Below, one piece after another: positions 8,067 through 15,771 of a DNA stretch of 18,581 bases. The first letter of the stretch is position 1, and each line of letters starts with the position of its first letter. The translations under genes and the position numbers were made by a program. The notes below the pieces were generated by a model, which was not told where the DNA came from, made no database searches, and saw only the letters and a program-made list of their open reading frames with translations. The stretch is from positions 1-18,581 of the forward strand of contig JBFMAU010000101.1 in the NCBI GenBank assembly GCA_040755335.1. Reading direction: 5' to 3'. The DNA is from UBA7656 sp040755335. Its GTDB lineage: Bacteria; Acidobacteriota; Blastocatellia; UBA7656.

Positions 8067-10799
8067 TTACACCGCTTCTTCCTTCTCGCCTTCAAGCGCC
8101 TCGCAGACGCGGGCGAATTCCTCTTCGAGCAGATCGATCAACACCGAAGCGCGATCCATCGCGCCAGCGCGACTGATATCTTCTATAGCCTCGCAGATCG
8201 ATTTCATGCGCGTGGCTCCCAAATAGCCGCAACTCCCCTTGAGCGCGTGCGCGGTTTGTCCCAGAGTCTTTTCATCTTTTGCCGCGCGCATATCCGCCAG
8301 CCGTTCGCCAGTGTCTTTGATAAAGAGGTCTATGAGTCTGACGATGGCTTCGCGCCCGCTTCCGCCAGCCAGCTTGCGCAATCCCTCATGCAAATCCGAT
8401 TGAAGCGAATCAGAGTGATCGTCTGAACTGTTTATTGACGAAGTCATTTTTTTTGGAGCCGCCCATCGACGGAGCGCGGCGGCCATCTCCTCCTGATTGA
8501 GAGGCTTGGTCAAATAATCGTCCATTCCTGCGGCGAGGCACTTTTCTCTCTCGCCCTCAAGCGCGTTCGCCGTCATGGCTATGATGGCCACGCGCCGCGA
8601 CTTGCCTTCGCGGAGGCGAATCCCCCGCGTCGCTTCATAGCCATCGATATCGGGCATCTGGCAATCCATCAGCACGATATCATACGGGGCTTTTTCAAAC
8701 GCGCGGATCGCCTCGCGCCCGTCGTTTACCGTCTCTACCCTGTAGCCAAGCCTTTGAAGCTGCAACAGAGCTACCTCCTGATTGACCGGATTATCCTCGG
8801 CCAGCAGCACGCGAATCTTACCGCGATTCTCATCCATTGTCGAAGACGGGCGAGCGATTGTAGCAGGCAGGCTTTCAGGTCTGACTTCATCCTGCGGCGG
8901 ACTCGTTTCGCCGTTCAACACCGCCCTGAGGCATTCGACCAGACGAGCGAGGCGCACAGGTTTTGTGATCTGTGCATCGATGTTCGCCGCTTGAAAGTCG
9001 CGACTCCCAAGCGGCTTCATCATAACCACCAGAGTCGAGGTGAGAGCCGAGTCTGATTTGATCGCATCGGCCATCGCCGCTCCGTCCATCCGATGCGTGC
9101 GCGTGTTGATGAAGGCCACATTGTAAGAGTCTCCGTCCGCGGCCTCGCGCCGCATAGTCGCCAAAGCCCCAGCGCCGCTTGCAAAGTGGTCGCATCGCGC
9201 GCGGAGACTGAGCAGATAATGATGCAGGGCCTTTCTGCTCGTCGCGTTCTGGTCGACTATGATCGCGCGAACGCGAGGCAGATCGATTTCTTCCTGTTCG
9301 ACGGATTGTTTTTCTATCGGCAGCGTGAACCAGAAGGTCGAGCCTTTGCCCTCTTCGCTTCGCACTCCGATTTCGCCGCCCATCAGATCGACGAGTTGTT
9401 TCGATATGGCAAGGCCCAACCCTGTTCCGCCGAACCTGAGGCTTATCGATTGATCGGCCTGCGAGAATGGTTGAAACAGGAAGGGAAGAGCCTCTGCTGA
9501 AATACCTATGCCTGTGTCCGCAATTTCGAAACGAATGATCGCGCGGCGTTCGCGCTCGCTCGCTCGCGTGACTCTGACCTCTACTTCGCCTTTGCGCGTG
9601 AACTTGATGGCGTTGCCCGCGAGGTTCACGAGTATCTGACGGATGCGGCCCGCGTCTCCGCGCACGAGCGCAGGCGTGTTTGTGTGAACGAGCGAGATCA
9701 ATTCCAGTCCCTTCGCATGCGCGCGTTCGGCCAGAATTTCCACGGCCTCTTCAACCGTGTCGCGCAGGTTGAAATCGGAGGTTTCGATTCGGGTCTTTCC
9801 GGCTTCGATCTTCGAGAGGTCGAGCAGGTCGTTGATTATGTCGAGCAGCGCGGCGGCGCTCGATTGCGCGGTGCGAGCGAGCCTTTGCTGCTCGGCGGTC
9901 AACTGCGCGTCGACGAGCAGTCGGATCATTCCTATCACGCCGTTTAAGGGCGTGCGGATTTCGTGGCTCATCTTGGCCAGAAAATCCGACTTGGCGCGGC
10001 TTGCCGCAAGCGCAGCCTCGCGCGTATCGATCAACTCGCGCTCAAGCTGTTTTCGCCTCGTTATGTCGCGCACTATAGCGAGCGCCGTCGCCGCGCCGCT
10101 CGCGGCGACTCGAACCTCATAATCTCTCGACTGGCCTTCGACGCTGAGGCTCACTTCGAATATGCGCGTCGCGCCGTCGCTTATTGACCCGCGGGCCGAT
10201 TCATAAAGCCGGTCTGCCATCTCCGGCGGCAGCGCGTCCTGCACGCGGCTCGCGGGCTTGAGCGCGGGAGCGAAGTCGAGCGTTTTTTTCGGGCGATATT
10301 CCAACACCGTCCCACGGCCATCGACCTGAAGCATCAGATCGGGTATGGCGTCGAGTATGGCCTGATTGCGCGCCTCGCTTCGTCTGAGAGCTTCTTCAGC
10401 GCGGGCGAGCCGTTCGTAATCGAGGCTCTTCTCTCTCGCCTTTTGCGCAAGCGGCTGCGCCTCGCGGTAATCAAGTCGGAAAGGCTCGATGAGGAGAATT
10501 TTTCTGCCTGCTACGAAGAGAGCCGAGGCTTCGAGTTGAATGTCATCAGCCTCGTTCCACGGGCCTGAGCGGAGACGCCCATCCCCGCCGTTTCGCCAAA
10601 AGGATTCGGCTTCTTCGAGGAAATGATCCAGAAAAAAAGAAGATCGCAGATTGATCGCTTCGCCTGCGGCTCGGGGAAAAATTCTCGCGAGCCACGCGGG
10701 CGCGCTCGATATGAGTCGAAACGAGCCGTCCTCCTCGCGCTCCATCGCCGCGATGTCGAGCGCGGCGAGAATGTCCGCGTTTTTAGCTTCATCTGTCAT
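8067..10799 (-). CDS. Soluble hybrid histidine kinase (PAS-HisKA-HATPase-REC-REC-HPt)
   Basis: A 910-residue phosphorelay kinase with no membrane segment. In order: an unassigned N-terminal region (1-120, possibly PAS-like), a short charged helix, a PAS-like domain (about 143-250), HisKA with H279 in SHEIRTPLNG, HATPase with N392/N396, DTGIGI (428-433) and GGTGLGLAI (457-465), a first receiver (about 508-628), a second receiver (about 662-782, D712 in MDCQMPDIDG, K765) and an HPt domain with H851 in AHALKGSCGYLG. The first receiver has Asn565 where the phosphorylated Asp should be, and DQ instead of DD in its acidic pocket, so it is probably a pseudo-receiver. The start codon overlaps the end of the GTPase gene by 11 bases, implying coupled translation and suggesting that the GTPase or its membrane partner provides input. 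Likely targets are the response regulators at 15193 and 13828. Confidence 0.93.
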   Translation of the reverse strand: MTDEAKNADILAALDIAAMEREEDGSFRLISSAPAWLARIFPRAAGEAINLRSSFFLDHFLEEAESFWRNGGDGRLRSGPWNEADDIQLEASALFVAGRKILLIEPFRLDYREAQPLAQKAREKSLDYERLARAEEALRRSEARNQAILDAIPDLMLQVDGRGTVLEYRPKKTLDFAPALKPASRVQDALPPEMADRLYESARGSISDGATRIFEVSLSVEGQSRDYEVRVAASGAATALAIVRDITRRKQLERELIDTREAALAASRAKSDFLAKMSHEIRTPLNGVIGMIRLLVDAQLTAEQQRLARTAQSSAAALLDIINDLLDLSKIEAGKTRIETSDFNLRDTVEEAVEILAERAHAKGLELISLVHTNTPALVRGDAGRIRQILVNLAGNAIKFTRKGEVEVRVTRASERERRAIIRFEIADTGIGISAEALPFLFQPFSQADQSISLRFGGTGLGLAISKQLVDLMGGEIGVRSEEGKGSTFWFTLPIEKQSVEQEEIDLPRVRAIIVDQNATSRKALHHYLLSLRARCDHFASGAGALATMRREAADGDSYNVAFINTRTHRMDGAAMADAIKSDSALTSTLVVMMKPLGSRDFQAANIDAQITKPVRLARLVECLRAVLNGETSPPQDEVRPESLPATIARPSSTMDENRGKIRVLLAEDNPVNQEVALLQLQRLGYRVETVNDGREAIRAFEKAPYDIVLMDCQMPDIDGYEATRGIRLREGKSRRVAIIAMTANALEGEREKCLAAGMDDYLTKPLNQEEMAAALRRWAAPKKMTSSINSSDDHSDSLQSDLHEGLRKLAGGSGREAIVRLIDLFIKDTGERLADMRAAKDEKTLGQTAHALKGSCGYLGATRMKSICEAIEDISRAGAMDRASVLIDLLEEEFARVCEALEGEKEEAV

Positions 10800-11292
10800 G
10801 ACTTGCTATTCGCTCGCCGAGCGCGAGGAACGCCTCTTCGACCGAGGCTCCGGTTTTCGCGCTGGTTCTGAAAATAGTCCATCCCCGATGGTAGAGCGAC
10901 TGGATTTTTCGCTCGCTCGTCTCCCACTCGTCAACCATATCCGTCTTGTTGATCAACAAAGCGAAAGGCAGCTTGCCTGCTTCGCTCTCGACTCTTCGTT
11001 GAAGCTCGATTGCAGTATCGAGAGTGGCTGCGCGCGTGCCGTCGGCGACCAGCAGATAACCGGAAGCCCCGCGAACATAAGACATCCTCACCTGAAGGAA
11101 TTCGTCTTCACCAGCCAGATCCCAAAGAATCAGATTCACCTCCTGCCCGCCCGCAGTGATGGTTTTCTTATCGATCTTCACGCCGACTGTAGTGAGATAT
11201 TTTTCGGAGAAGATGCTTTTGACAAATCGCGAGACCAGACTGGTCTTACCCACAGCGAACGCGCCTATCATGCATACCTTCTTTTGAATCAT
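10789..11292 (-). CDS. Rab/Ras-like small GTPase
   Basis: The 167-residue single-domain GTPase carries the full Ras-superfamily signature: G1 GAFAVGKTS (10-18, K16), the G2 threonine in YLTTVGVKI (32-40), G3 WDLAGEDEF (57-65), G4 NKTD (115-118) and G5 TSAK (143-146). The switch I wording is strikingly Rab-like. At the position of Ras Gln61 it has Glu62, which in eukaryotic Ras proteins would slow hydrolysis and may mean control by a partner. There is no C-terminal cysteine, so it is not prenylated. It starts three bases after the OmpA-domain gene ends and overlaps the kinase by 11 bases. Prokaryotic Ras-like GTPases commonly sit beside roadblock/longin-type proteins (MglA-MglB is the studied case), which fits its neighbour. 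It is closer to Rab than to MglA in motif spelling. Confidence 0.9.
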   Translation of the reverse strand: MIQKKVCMIGAFAVGKTSLVSRFVKSIFSEKYLTTVGVKIDKKTITAGGQEVNLILWDLAGEDEFLQVRMSYVRGASGYLLVADGTRAATLDTAIELQRRVESEAGKLPFALLINKTDMVDEWETSERKIQSLYHRGWTIFRTSAKTGASVEEAFLALGERIASHDR

Positions 11293-11295
11293 GAT

Positions 11296-13032
11296 TTATC
11301 GATCTCTCGCCGCATCGACGAGGCTCACTGCGAAATTCACCTTGCGATCCTGATTGGCCCGCGCCGTCCCTTCCGCCGGGGATGCTGAAAGCCCTTCGGG
11401 GCTGATTCCTCTTGCGATCAGGGCCGAAAAAATATTTTCCGCCCTCTGGCGTCGCAGCGCGGCGTTGATCGCTTCGGTTCCGGTAGGGTCTGTGTAGCCT
11501 GATATGCTGAGGCGAACTTCGCTGCCTACGGATCGCGCCAGCGCGCGCAGGCGTTCGATATCGCTGGCAAGCTCGTCGAGCGCAGGCGCCTGATCATCTC
11601 GAATGTCGGCGCTGCCCGGTTCGAATTTGATCAATCGATTTTCAACTCTCCCGCGAACCTCCTCGAATTCCTGTCGCGCCCTGTCCGCATCGATCAAACT
11701 CTTTGCGTCAAAAGCCGCCACTCCCGGTATGAACGCGGCGAGCCTTTGCGCTTCGGCGATCCACTCGCGGGAGGCGAACCCTTCGGCGCGAAGCGCGCCT
11801 TCTTCCGCTTTGAAAGAAACGCTAGCAGGCGGTCTTAGCAGGTTGTCGGCTCTTGCGATGATGAACCTCGCGTCGGCGGATTGATAATGCTCCCACCGGC
11901 TCACAACGTCGTCTGCCGCTATATCAGTCGCTTTGAGCATATCCAAAGGGTCGCGGGCCAGAGGGTCGCGCAGACCCGTGACATAAAACGTCCCCCATCG
12001 GCGATCTTCTGAGACGACTACAAGACCCGGCTCGGCTTTAAGGCTATCGATGTAATCGCTCCATCGCAGACCCGCGCGGATGTAGAAGAAGAGCCATAGC
12101 CCCGCAACGAGCAGCACGACAGATGCGGCGACCCAGAAAGCGGCGGAAGATTTTTTCTCCCCCGATTCCAACTGAGACAGAAGGCAGCTTTCGAGATGAG
12201 GCCGCGTCGTGGCGAACGGCGCGGAGTCCCCGTTGAAGTTTTCCATAGCTTCTCTTTGCTCGGCGTGAATCGCGTCGAGCGCGTCCTGCAAGGCGCGACG
12301 ATACTCCTGCGGCGCGGTTCCGCGAATGACTGCGGCAAGTATGGCCTGCGATCCGCGCTCTATCCAGATGGTGAAATCTCCCACTTGAAAAGATTCAAGC
12401 TCGTCGCCTTTTTGCGCGCCGAACGAATCATGCACGAAATCTTGAATCGCCGTCAGCATCCCTGAAACCAGATCGGAGTCCAGCATCCCCGTGGCCCCGC
12501 GGGCTTTGTGCTGGAGCAAAAGGCCCGTCGCTTTGTGAATGAGAAAAACCTGCTCGACTCTGTAGAGCAGCGTGTGAGCCAGGACGACTTCGGCGAAAGG
12601 CCTGCCCGTGCGAAAGGCTTCCCATCGCCATCTGAGTCCTTTGAGGGAGAGGCTTTGCTCAAGAGTCTGATTGATGGATTGAACCATCTCGCTGAAGGCA
12701 TGTGAGATGGCTTTGCGAATCGCAGGCCCCATGACAGGAAAGATGGCGTCTACGAGTCGGTGAGGGTCTTTTTTGACTGAGACTCCGAGCGCGTCTTCGA
12801 TTGTAGGCATCAGGGCTGTTGCGAGTCGGTCATCTTTTCGGGTTCGCAGGGATACAGCTTCGGGCAGGAGTTCGGCGACGTTTTCAGCATTGGGGCGCGC
12901 GCGTTCCAGTCTCTCGCGGAGACGGAGAATTTCATCCTGTTCGGGAGCGAGCAGGATGCGGCGAAGCTCGTCCATCTCTTCAAGAGCGCGACCCGTTGAA
13001 GAGTCGTCCTCGACCTCAGCCCTTTCAATCAT
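11296..13032 (-). CDS. Inner-membrane protein with cytoplasmic roadblock/longin-like region and periplasmic OmpA domain
   Basis: This 578-residue protein has one membrane helix (about 297-318). The N-terminal half should be cytoplasmic: a helical region (1-155) and then about 158-238 (VEQVFLIHKATGLLL...FTIWIERGSQAILAAVIRG), which has the strand-helix-strand pattern of roadblock/LC7 or longin domains, known small-GTPase partners. The periplasmic half holds a BON-like stretch (about 400-440) and an OmpA-type peptidoglycan-binding domain (about 465-572) with IKFEPGSADI and SGYTDPTGTEAINAALRRQRA. The roadblock/longin reading comes from pattern and context and needs structural confirmation. ATG at 13032 is preferred because GGAGG lies nine bases before it; the ATG at 13041 directly abuts that site. 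It overlaps the coiled-coil gene by 8 bases and is followed after three bases by the GTPase. It probably anchors the GTPase at the envelope. Confidence 0.85.
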   Translation of the reverse strand: MIERAEVEDDSSTGRALEEMDELRRILLAPEQDEILRLRERLERARPNAENVAELLPEAVSLRTRKDDRLATALMPTIEDALGVSVKKDPHRLVDAIFPVMGPAIRKAISHAFSEMVQSINQTLEQSLSLKGLRWRWEAFRTGRPFAEVVLAHTLLYRVEQVFLIHKATGLLLQHKARGATGMLDSDLVSGMLTAIQDFVHDSFGAQKGDELESFQVGDFTIWIERGSQAILAAVIRGTAPQEYRRALQDALDAIHAEQREAMENFNGDSAPFATTRPHLESCLLSQLESGEKKSSAAFWVAASVVLLVAGLWLFFYIRAGLRWSDYIDSLKAEPGLVVVSEDRRWGTFYVTGLRDPLARDPLDMLKATDIAADDVVSRWEHYQSADARFIIARADNLLRPPASVSFKAEEGALRAEGFASREWIAEAQRLAAFIPGVAAFDAKSLIDADRARQEFEEVRGRVENRLIKFEPGSADIRDDQAPALDELASDIERLRALARSVGSEVRLSISGYTDPTGTEAINAALRRQRAENIFSALIARGISPEGLSASPAEGTARANQDRKVNFAVSLVDAARDR

Positions 13033-13645
13033 CGCTCTCATCCTCCGGTATGGGGATTACGAGATTGTTGTTTAGTCTGAGAGCCACTTCGTTAAACATC
13101 GCGGCGAGCGCGAAGCGGTCGACTTTGTCCGAGCGCAATTCGCGAGCGTCGCGTTCGAGCGAGGCCGAGATTTCCTTGTGCTTTTGCAGTATCTCGTCCA
13201 TGAGGTTTTTGTACTGCTGGAGCATCTGATCGCGAATATCGGCGGTCTCTTTGGCCATCTGCTCTTCGATCTGAGAAGCTCGCTTGTCGAAGGCGCGGGC
13301 TATTTCGGCCATCGCCTGAGAGAGTTCCTGATCGGCCTTCTCGCGCGATTCCGCCTCCGCTCGCAGGCGCGAGTTGAGCGAATCGACTTCTTTCTTGATG
13401 AACGATTCAAGGGAGTCGAATCGTTTTTTCATTTCGTCTCTCAGGTCGAGAGATTCCTTTATGAGCCGGTCTTCGAGTCTCGAAAAGCGGCGCTCATAAT
13501 CGCGGGCCTGCGCGCCGAAGAGAATCTCTCTGACCTTTTCGAGGCTGCCGCTCGCGGCGAGGTCTTCTCGCGGAGTTGAAGCGTCTTCCTGACGACGGGC
13601 GGCGGCTTCAGCGGAAAGCTGATGGGGATTGTTTTCATCTGACAT
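13025..13645 (-). CDS. Coiled-coil protein, first gene of the GTPase operon
   Basis: A 206-residue, highly charged protein without signal peptide or membrane helix. From about residue 50 to 175 it is an almost unbroken run of heptad-like sequence rich in Glu, Arg, Lys and Leu, so a long cytoplasmic coiled coil is expected. The block around 35-60 (LEKVREILFGAQARDYERRF) and the C-terminal stretch (DRFALAAMFNEVALRLNN) look like conserved end motifs. From memory, cyanobacterial genomes carry similar proteins next to OmpA-domain and Rab-like GTPase genes, which I could not check here. GGAGA upstream of 13645 supports the start. The 8-base overlap with the next gene implies that the two are made together. 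Function is unknown; a scaffold or effector for the GTPase is inferred. Confidence 0.8.
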   Translation of the reverse strand: MSDENNPHQLSAEAAARRQEDASTPREDLAASGSLEKVREILFGAQARDYERRFSRLEDRLIKESLDLRDEMKKRFDSLESFIKKEVDSLNSRLRAEAESREKADQELSQAMAEIARAFDKRASQIEEQMAKETADIRDQMLQQYKNLMDEILQKHKEISASLERDARELRSDKVDRFALAAMFNEVALRLNNNLVIPIPEDESDD

Positions 13646-13662
13646 GATAGGTTCTCCATGTC

Positions 13663-13680
13663 CGTCTCTGAAAAGAGACG
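13663..13680. promoter_or_regulatory. GAAA-loop hairpin just upstream of the coiled-coil gene
   Basis: CGTCTCT and AGAGACG form a perfect 7-bp stem around GAAA on the plus strand (TTTC on the minus strand), 17 bases before the start codon at 13645. It would lie in the 5' leader of the four-gene GTPase operon, right against the ribosome binding site, so it could modulate initiation. It has no T-tract and is not a good terminator. The rest of the gap (13681-13827) contains a minus-strand TTGACA (13706-13701) but no matching -10 element. Confidence 0.35.
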
Positions 13681-13827
13681 CGCGGTTTGTGCGTGGATTT
13701 TGTCAACGTCCTAACGGGATTGCGATTGAGACGCCTGTTACTATATCACAAGCTTTTTCGGCGGAGGAAAGGGTTTGAGTCGGGGCTGGCGCTCGATTCG
13801 CCTGCGCAGATCGGATCGAGCGACCTT

Positions 13828-14340
13828 TTACGGGTTGGAATTGCTTTTGCTCATTGAGCGAAGATTGCCGCTGCAATGCGGGCATATCGAATAGGTGAAG
13901 TCTGCGTCCCCGGTATCGAGGTGAAGCCAGAGGTCATCGCCAAGCCGGGTCCTCTGGCACCACGCGCACAGAGGCAAAAGGCGGCATTCGCCTGAACGTA
14001 GAGCCACGAGGGATTCGACTATTTTCAGATGCCTTTTCAATTCATCCTTATCAGGCGGCTTCGTCAATAACACGTCGATGCCCGAATCGATCTGCCGCGA
14101 AAAATCGCTCCTCCGAGAAGAGAGCAGTATGAAATAGCAATGGCGATCAGAAACGGCGCGGATTTTTCGGCAAAAATCCGGGCCGTCAGTTTGCCCGGAA
14201 ATGATCAGATGAAATCGGCCCGCGAGATATCGTTCCCAGGCTTGCGCGCCGCACGCGGTCACTTGATGTCCCCAATCGCTCAACAGTTTTTCCAGGCGCA
14301 GGCGCGAGGCGTTGTCGTCTTCGGCTATAAGTACTTTCAT
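13828..14340 (-). CDS. Degenerate response regulator with zinc-ribbon-like tail
   Basis: This 170-residue paralogue of the regulator at 15193-15741 has the same build: a receiver (1-115) followed by a four-cysteine tail (C125/C128 in CAWC, C153/C156 in CPHC). The acidic pair D8/D9 and Lys94 remain, but the phosphorylated Asp is replaced by Gly49. The usual loop after it (MPEIDG in the paralogue) is shortened by four residues to TDGP, and two more residues are missing near position 33. It therefore cannot be phosphorylated in the normal way. The reading frame is intact with no stops, so it may persist as a phosphorylation-independent partner or be an early-stage decayed copy. It starts 48 bases after the 125-residue protein and precedes the GTPase operon by 182 bases. 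Confidence 0.82.
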   Translation of the reverse strand: MKVLIAEDDNASRLRLEKLLSDWGHQVTACGAQAWERYLAGRFHLIISGQTDGPDFCRKIRAVSDRHCYFILLSSRRSDFSRQIDSGIDVLLTKPPDKDELKRHLKIVESLVALRSGECRLLPLCAWCQRTRLGDDLWLHLDTGDADFTYSICPHCSGNLRSMSKSNSNP

Positions 14341-14355
14341 GACTTACTTCTCGTT

Positions 14356-14370
14356 GCGCCTGTCAGGCGC
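14356..14370. promoter_or_regulatory. Short intergenic hairpin before the degenerate regulator
   Basis: GCGCCT and AGGCGC form a perfect 6-bp stem with a 3-base loop, in the 48-base gap between the 125-residue protein and the degenerate response regulator. It has no T-tract. It may act as an mRNA-stabilising or translational element within a shared transcript; its role is speculative. Confidence 0.25.
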
Positions 14371-14388
14371 TTAACGTCAGCGGATTTA

Positions 14389-14766
14389 TCAGAAAATGAA
14401 TCCGTGTTGGGTTTCTTCGAATACAAAGAGGCGGACGATCTTCGACAGCGTCAGACTCTTCGTTCCCTGATTGGTCTCCAGATAAAAGAGAGCGCGCGCT
14501 CCGGTCCTAAGCCGTCGAGAATCTATGCCCAGAGGGTCTCTTTTGTCTCCAATCGATCCGGTCAAAAAGGCCAGATGACGCCCCTCGCCGAGCGACCCGC
14601 CCGAAAGCAATCCCTTCCCGTTTGCTGGATCGATTAGCAAAAAGCGATAGCTGCTGTTGAGCGTTTCGATCCCTATGGTCTGTCCCGCTTCCATTTCTCT
14701 GAAGTTCAATTCGGTTATATGGTCTTCAAAAATGTAATCGCCGCTGTTTTCAATCACGCTTTCCAT
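14389..14766 (-). CDS. Conserved-looking 125-residue protein of unknown function
   Basis: No family is recognised. The product is soluble, has no signal peptide and alternates short hydrophobic strands with glycine turns (QTIGIETLNSSYRFLLIDP, GKGLLSGGSLG, ALFYLETNQGTKSLTLSKIV), so a small beta-rich fold is likely. The start at 14766 is firm: AAGGAG lies four bases upstream and the sequence before it is non-coding. A longer ATG at 15060 would translate the structured leader and was rejected. It lies between two paralogous response regulators and carries its own copy of the four-hairpin leader (14849-14968), so it is probably part of the same regulon. A ligand-binding or protein-binding accessory role is only an inference from that position. 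Confidence 0.72.
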   Translation of the reverse strand: MESVIENSGDYIFEDHITELNFREMEAGQTIGIETLNSSYRFLLIDPANGKGLLSGGSLGEGRHLAFLTGSIGDKRDPLGIDSRRLRTGARALFYLETNQGTKSLTLSKIVRLFVFEETQHGFIF

Positions 14767-14848
14767 AAGACTCCTTGTCCGATGGTGAAACTGGTTTGTA
14801 TGCATAATGCCTCTTGAAATCCCGTGAAATAATGTCGTCAAAAAGGAG

Positions 14849-14968
14849 GAGCGCGGTTGTGACGAATCTGCAACCACGCTCCCCGACCGCTCCCGCTTTG
14901 CCGTCAACTCCCCCGACGGCATCACAGCGTCCACTCCCCCTGAGGCGCCGTGAGAGACTCGCCGTCTC
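14849..14968 (-). ncRNA. Structured four-hairpin leader RNA, copy B
   Basis: Read on the minus strand, four hairpins occur in order. H1 is GAGAC/GTCTC (14968-14954, 5-base loop). H2 is a 10-pair stem with one mismatch (14952-14943 with 14932-14923) and loop CAGGGGGAGT. H3 is TGCCGTC/GACGGCA (14921-14899) with loop GGGGGAGTT. H4 is an 11-bp stem (14881-14871 with 14859-14849). The linker between H3 and H4 contains two more GGA sequences. The same order, spacing and loop wording occur upstream of the regulator at 15741 with different stem sequences. The element ends 82 bases before the start at 14766. The remaining gap to the previous gene (14969-15192) shows nothing recognisable. Confidence 0.6.
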
Positions 14969-15192
14969 GCGCGGGCGCGGCCACTCGTTAATTCAACCTG
15001 TGTGTCAAATAACCATCTCTCAACGACGCTCATTAGACTCTTTTTTCGGAAAACGCGCATCGCACGTGGCTCCCATTTTTACTGGCGTCGCGCGCCTATT
15101 TTTATTGCCGATGGAGTGGCTAATCTCGCGGGAGCGAAGTGGCACCTGAAAGGGATGTCACCGATTTATGGCGGGAGATTTTGAGAATTGAG

Positions 15193-15741
15193 TCAGGCGG
15201 CCCCGTTGCTTTTGCGAGCGACTTTCAACTGACGGCTGCAATCGGGGCAAATTGAATAGGTGAAAAAGTCGTCGGTCGTCGAGCTTTCGATTTCGCGCCA
15301 GACGCTTTGGCTGACGCGCGCCTTTCTGCACCAGGCGCACATGGGAAGCAGAGCCTGCTCGCTTTCGGATTGGGATGGAAACTCAAAAAGCAACTCGGCC
15401 ATTCTCACCTGACTTTTCAGATCATGAGCGTTGAGAGGTTTGCTCAGATAAACATCGATTCCAACGTCCAGGTCTTCAGCAAATCCCGCCTGACCGACAC
15501 GAGATGAGAGCAGAACGAAATAACAGGGATTGTTGCTCGCTCTGATTCTGCGGCAAAGCTCGACCCCATCGATTTCGGGCATAGCCCAGTCGGATATGAC
15601 CAGATGGTAATCGCCTGCGAGATAATTCTTCCAGGCATCCTTGCCGTTTTCGCACGCGGTCACTTCGTATCCCCAGTCGATGAGAATGTTTTTGAGATAC
15701 CAGCGAGAGAGAGAATCATCTTCTGCTATCAGCACCTTCAT
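15193..15741 (-). CDS. Response regulator with zinc-ribbon-like tail
   Basis: A 182-residue regulator. Residues 1-118 form a complete receiver: D8/D9, phosphorylation site D51 in ISDWAMPEIDG, S79/S80 in the switch position and K101. The C-terminal tail has C135/C138 (CAWC) and C165/C168 (CPDC) in a layout known from many receiver and PAS proteins, where it probably binds zinc; there is no DNA-binding helix-turn-helix. It likely takes phosphate from the hybrid kinase at 8067 or another HPt protein, and may act by protein contact. The start at 15741 was chosen because the receiver begins there (MKVLIAEDD) just like its paralogue; an ATG-type extension to 15861 would translate the hairpin leader. 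It has a structured leader 30 bases upstream. Confidence 0.88.
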   Translation of the reverse strand: MKVLIAEDDSLSRWYLKNILIDWGYEVTACENGKDAWKNYLAGDYHLVISDWAMPEIDGVELCRRIRASNNPCYFVLLSSRVGQAGFAEDLDVGIDVYLSKPLNAHDLKSQVRMAELLFEFPSQSESEQALLPMCAWCRKARVSQSVWREIESSTTDDFFTYSICPDCSRQLKVARKSNGAA

Positions 15742-15771
15742 GATTTTGCTACCTGCAAGGCGGGATATAAA

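Noticed and set aside
13663..13680. Intrinsic terminator of the degenerate regulator gene
   Set aside because: The stem is perfect but no T-tract follows on the minus strand and it lies next to the downstream gene's ribosome binding site.
13701..13706. Minus-strand TTGACA as -35 box of the GTPase operon
   Set aside because: No TATAAT-like sequence follows at 16-18 bases; the region there is GCGCG-rich, so a promoter cannot be called.
14767..15060. 98-codon N-terminal extension of the 125-residue protein
   Set aside because: It reads through the structured leader B; a good ribosome binding site sits before the ATG at 14766.
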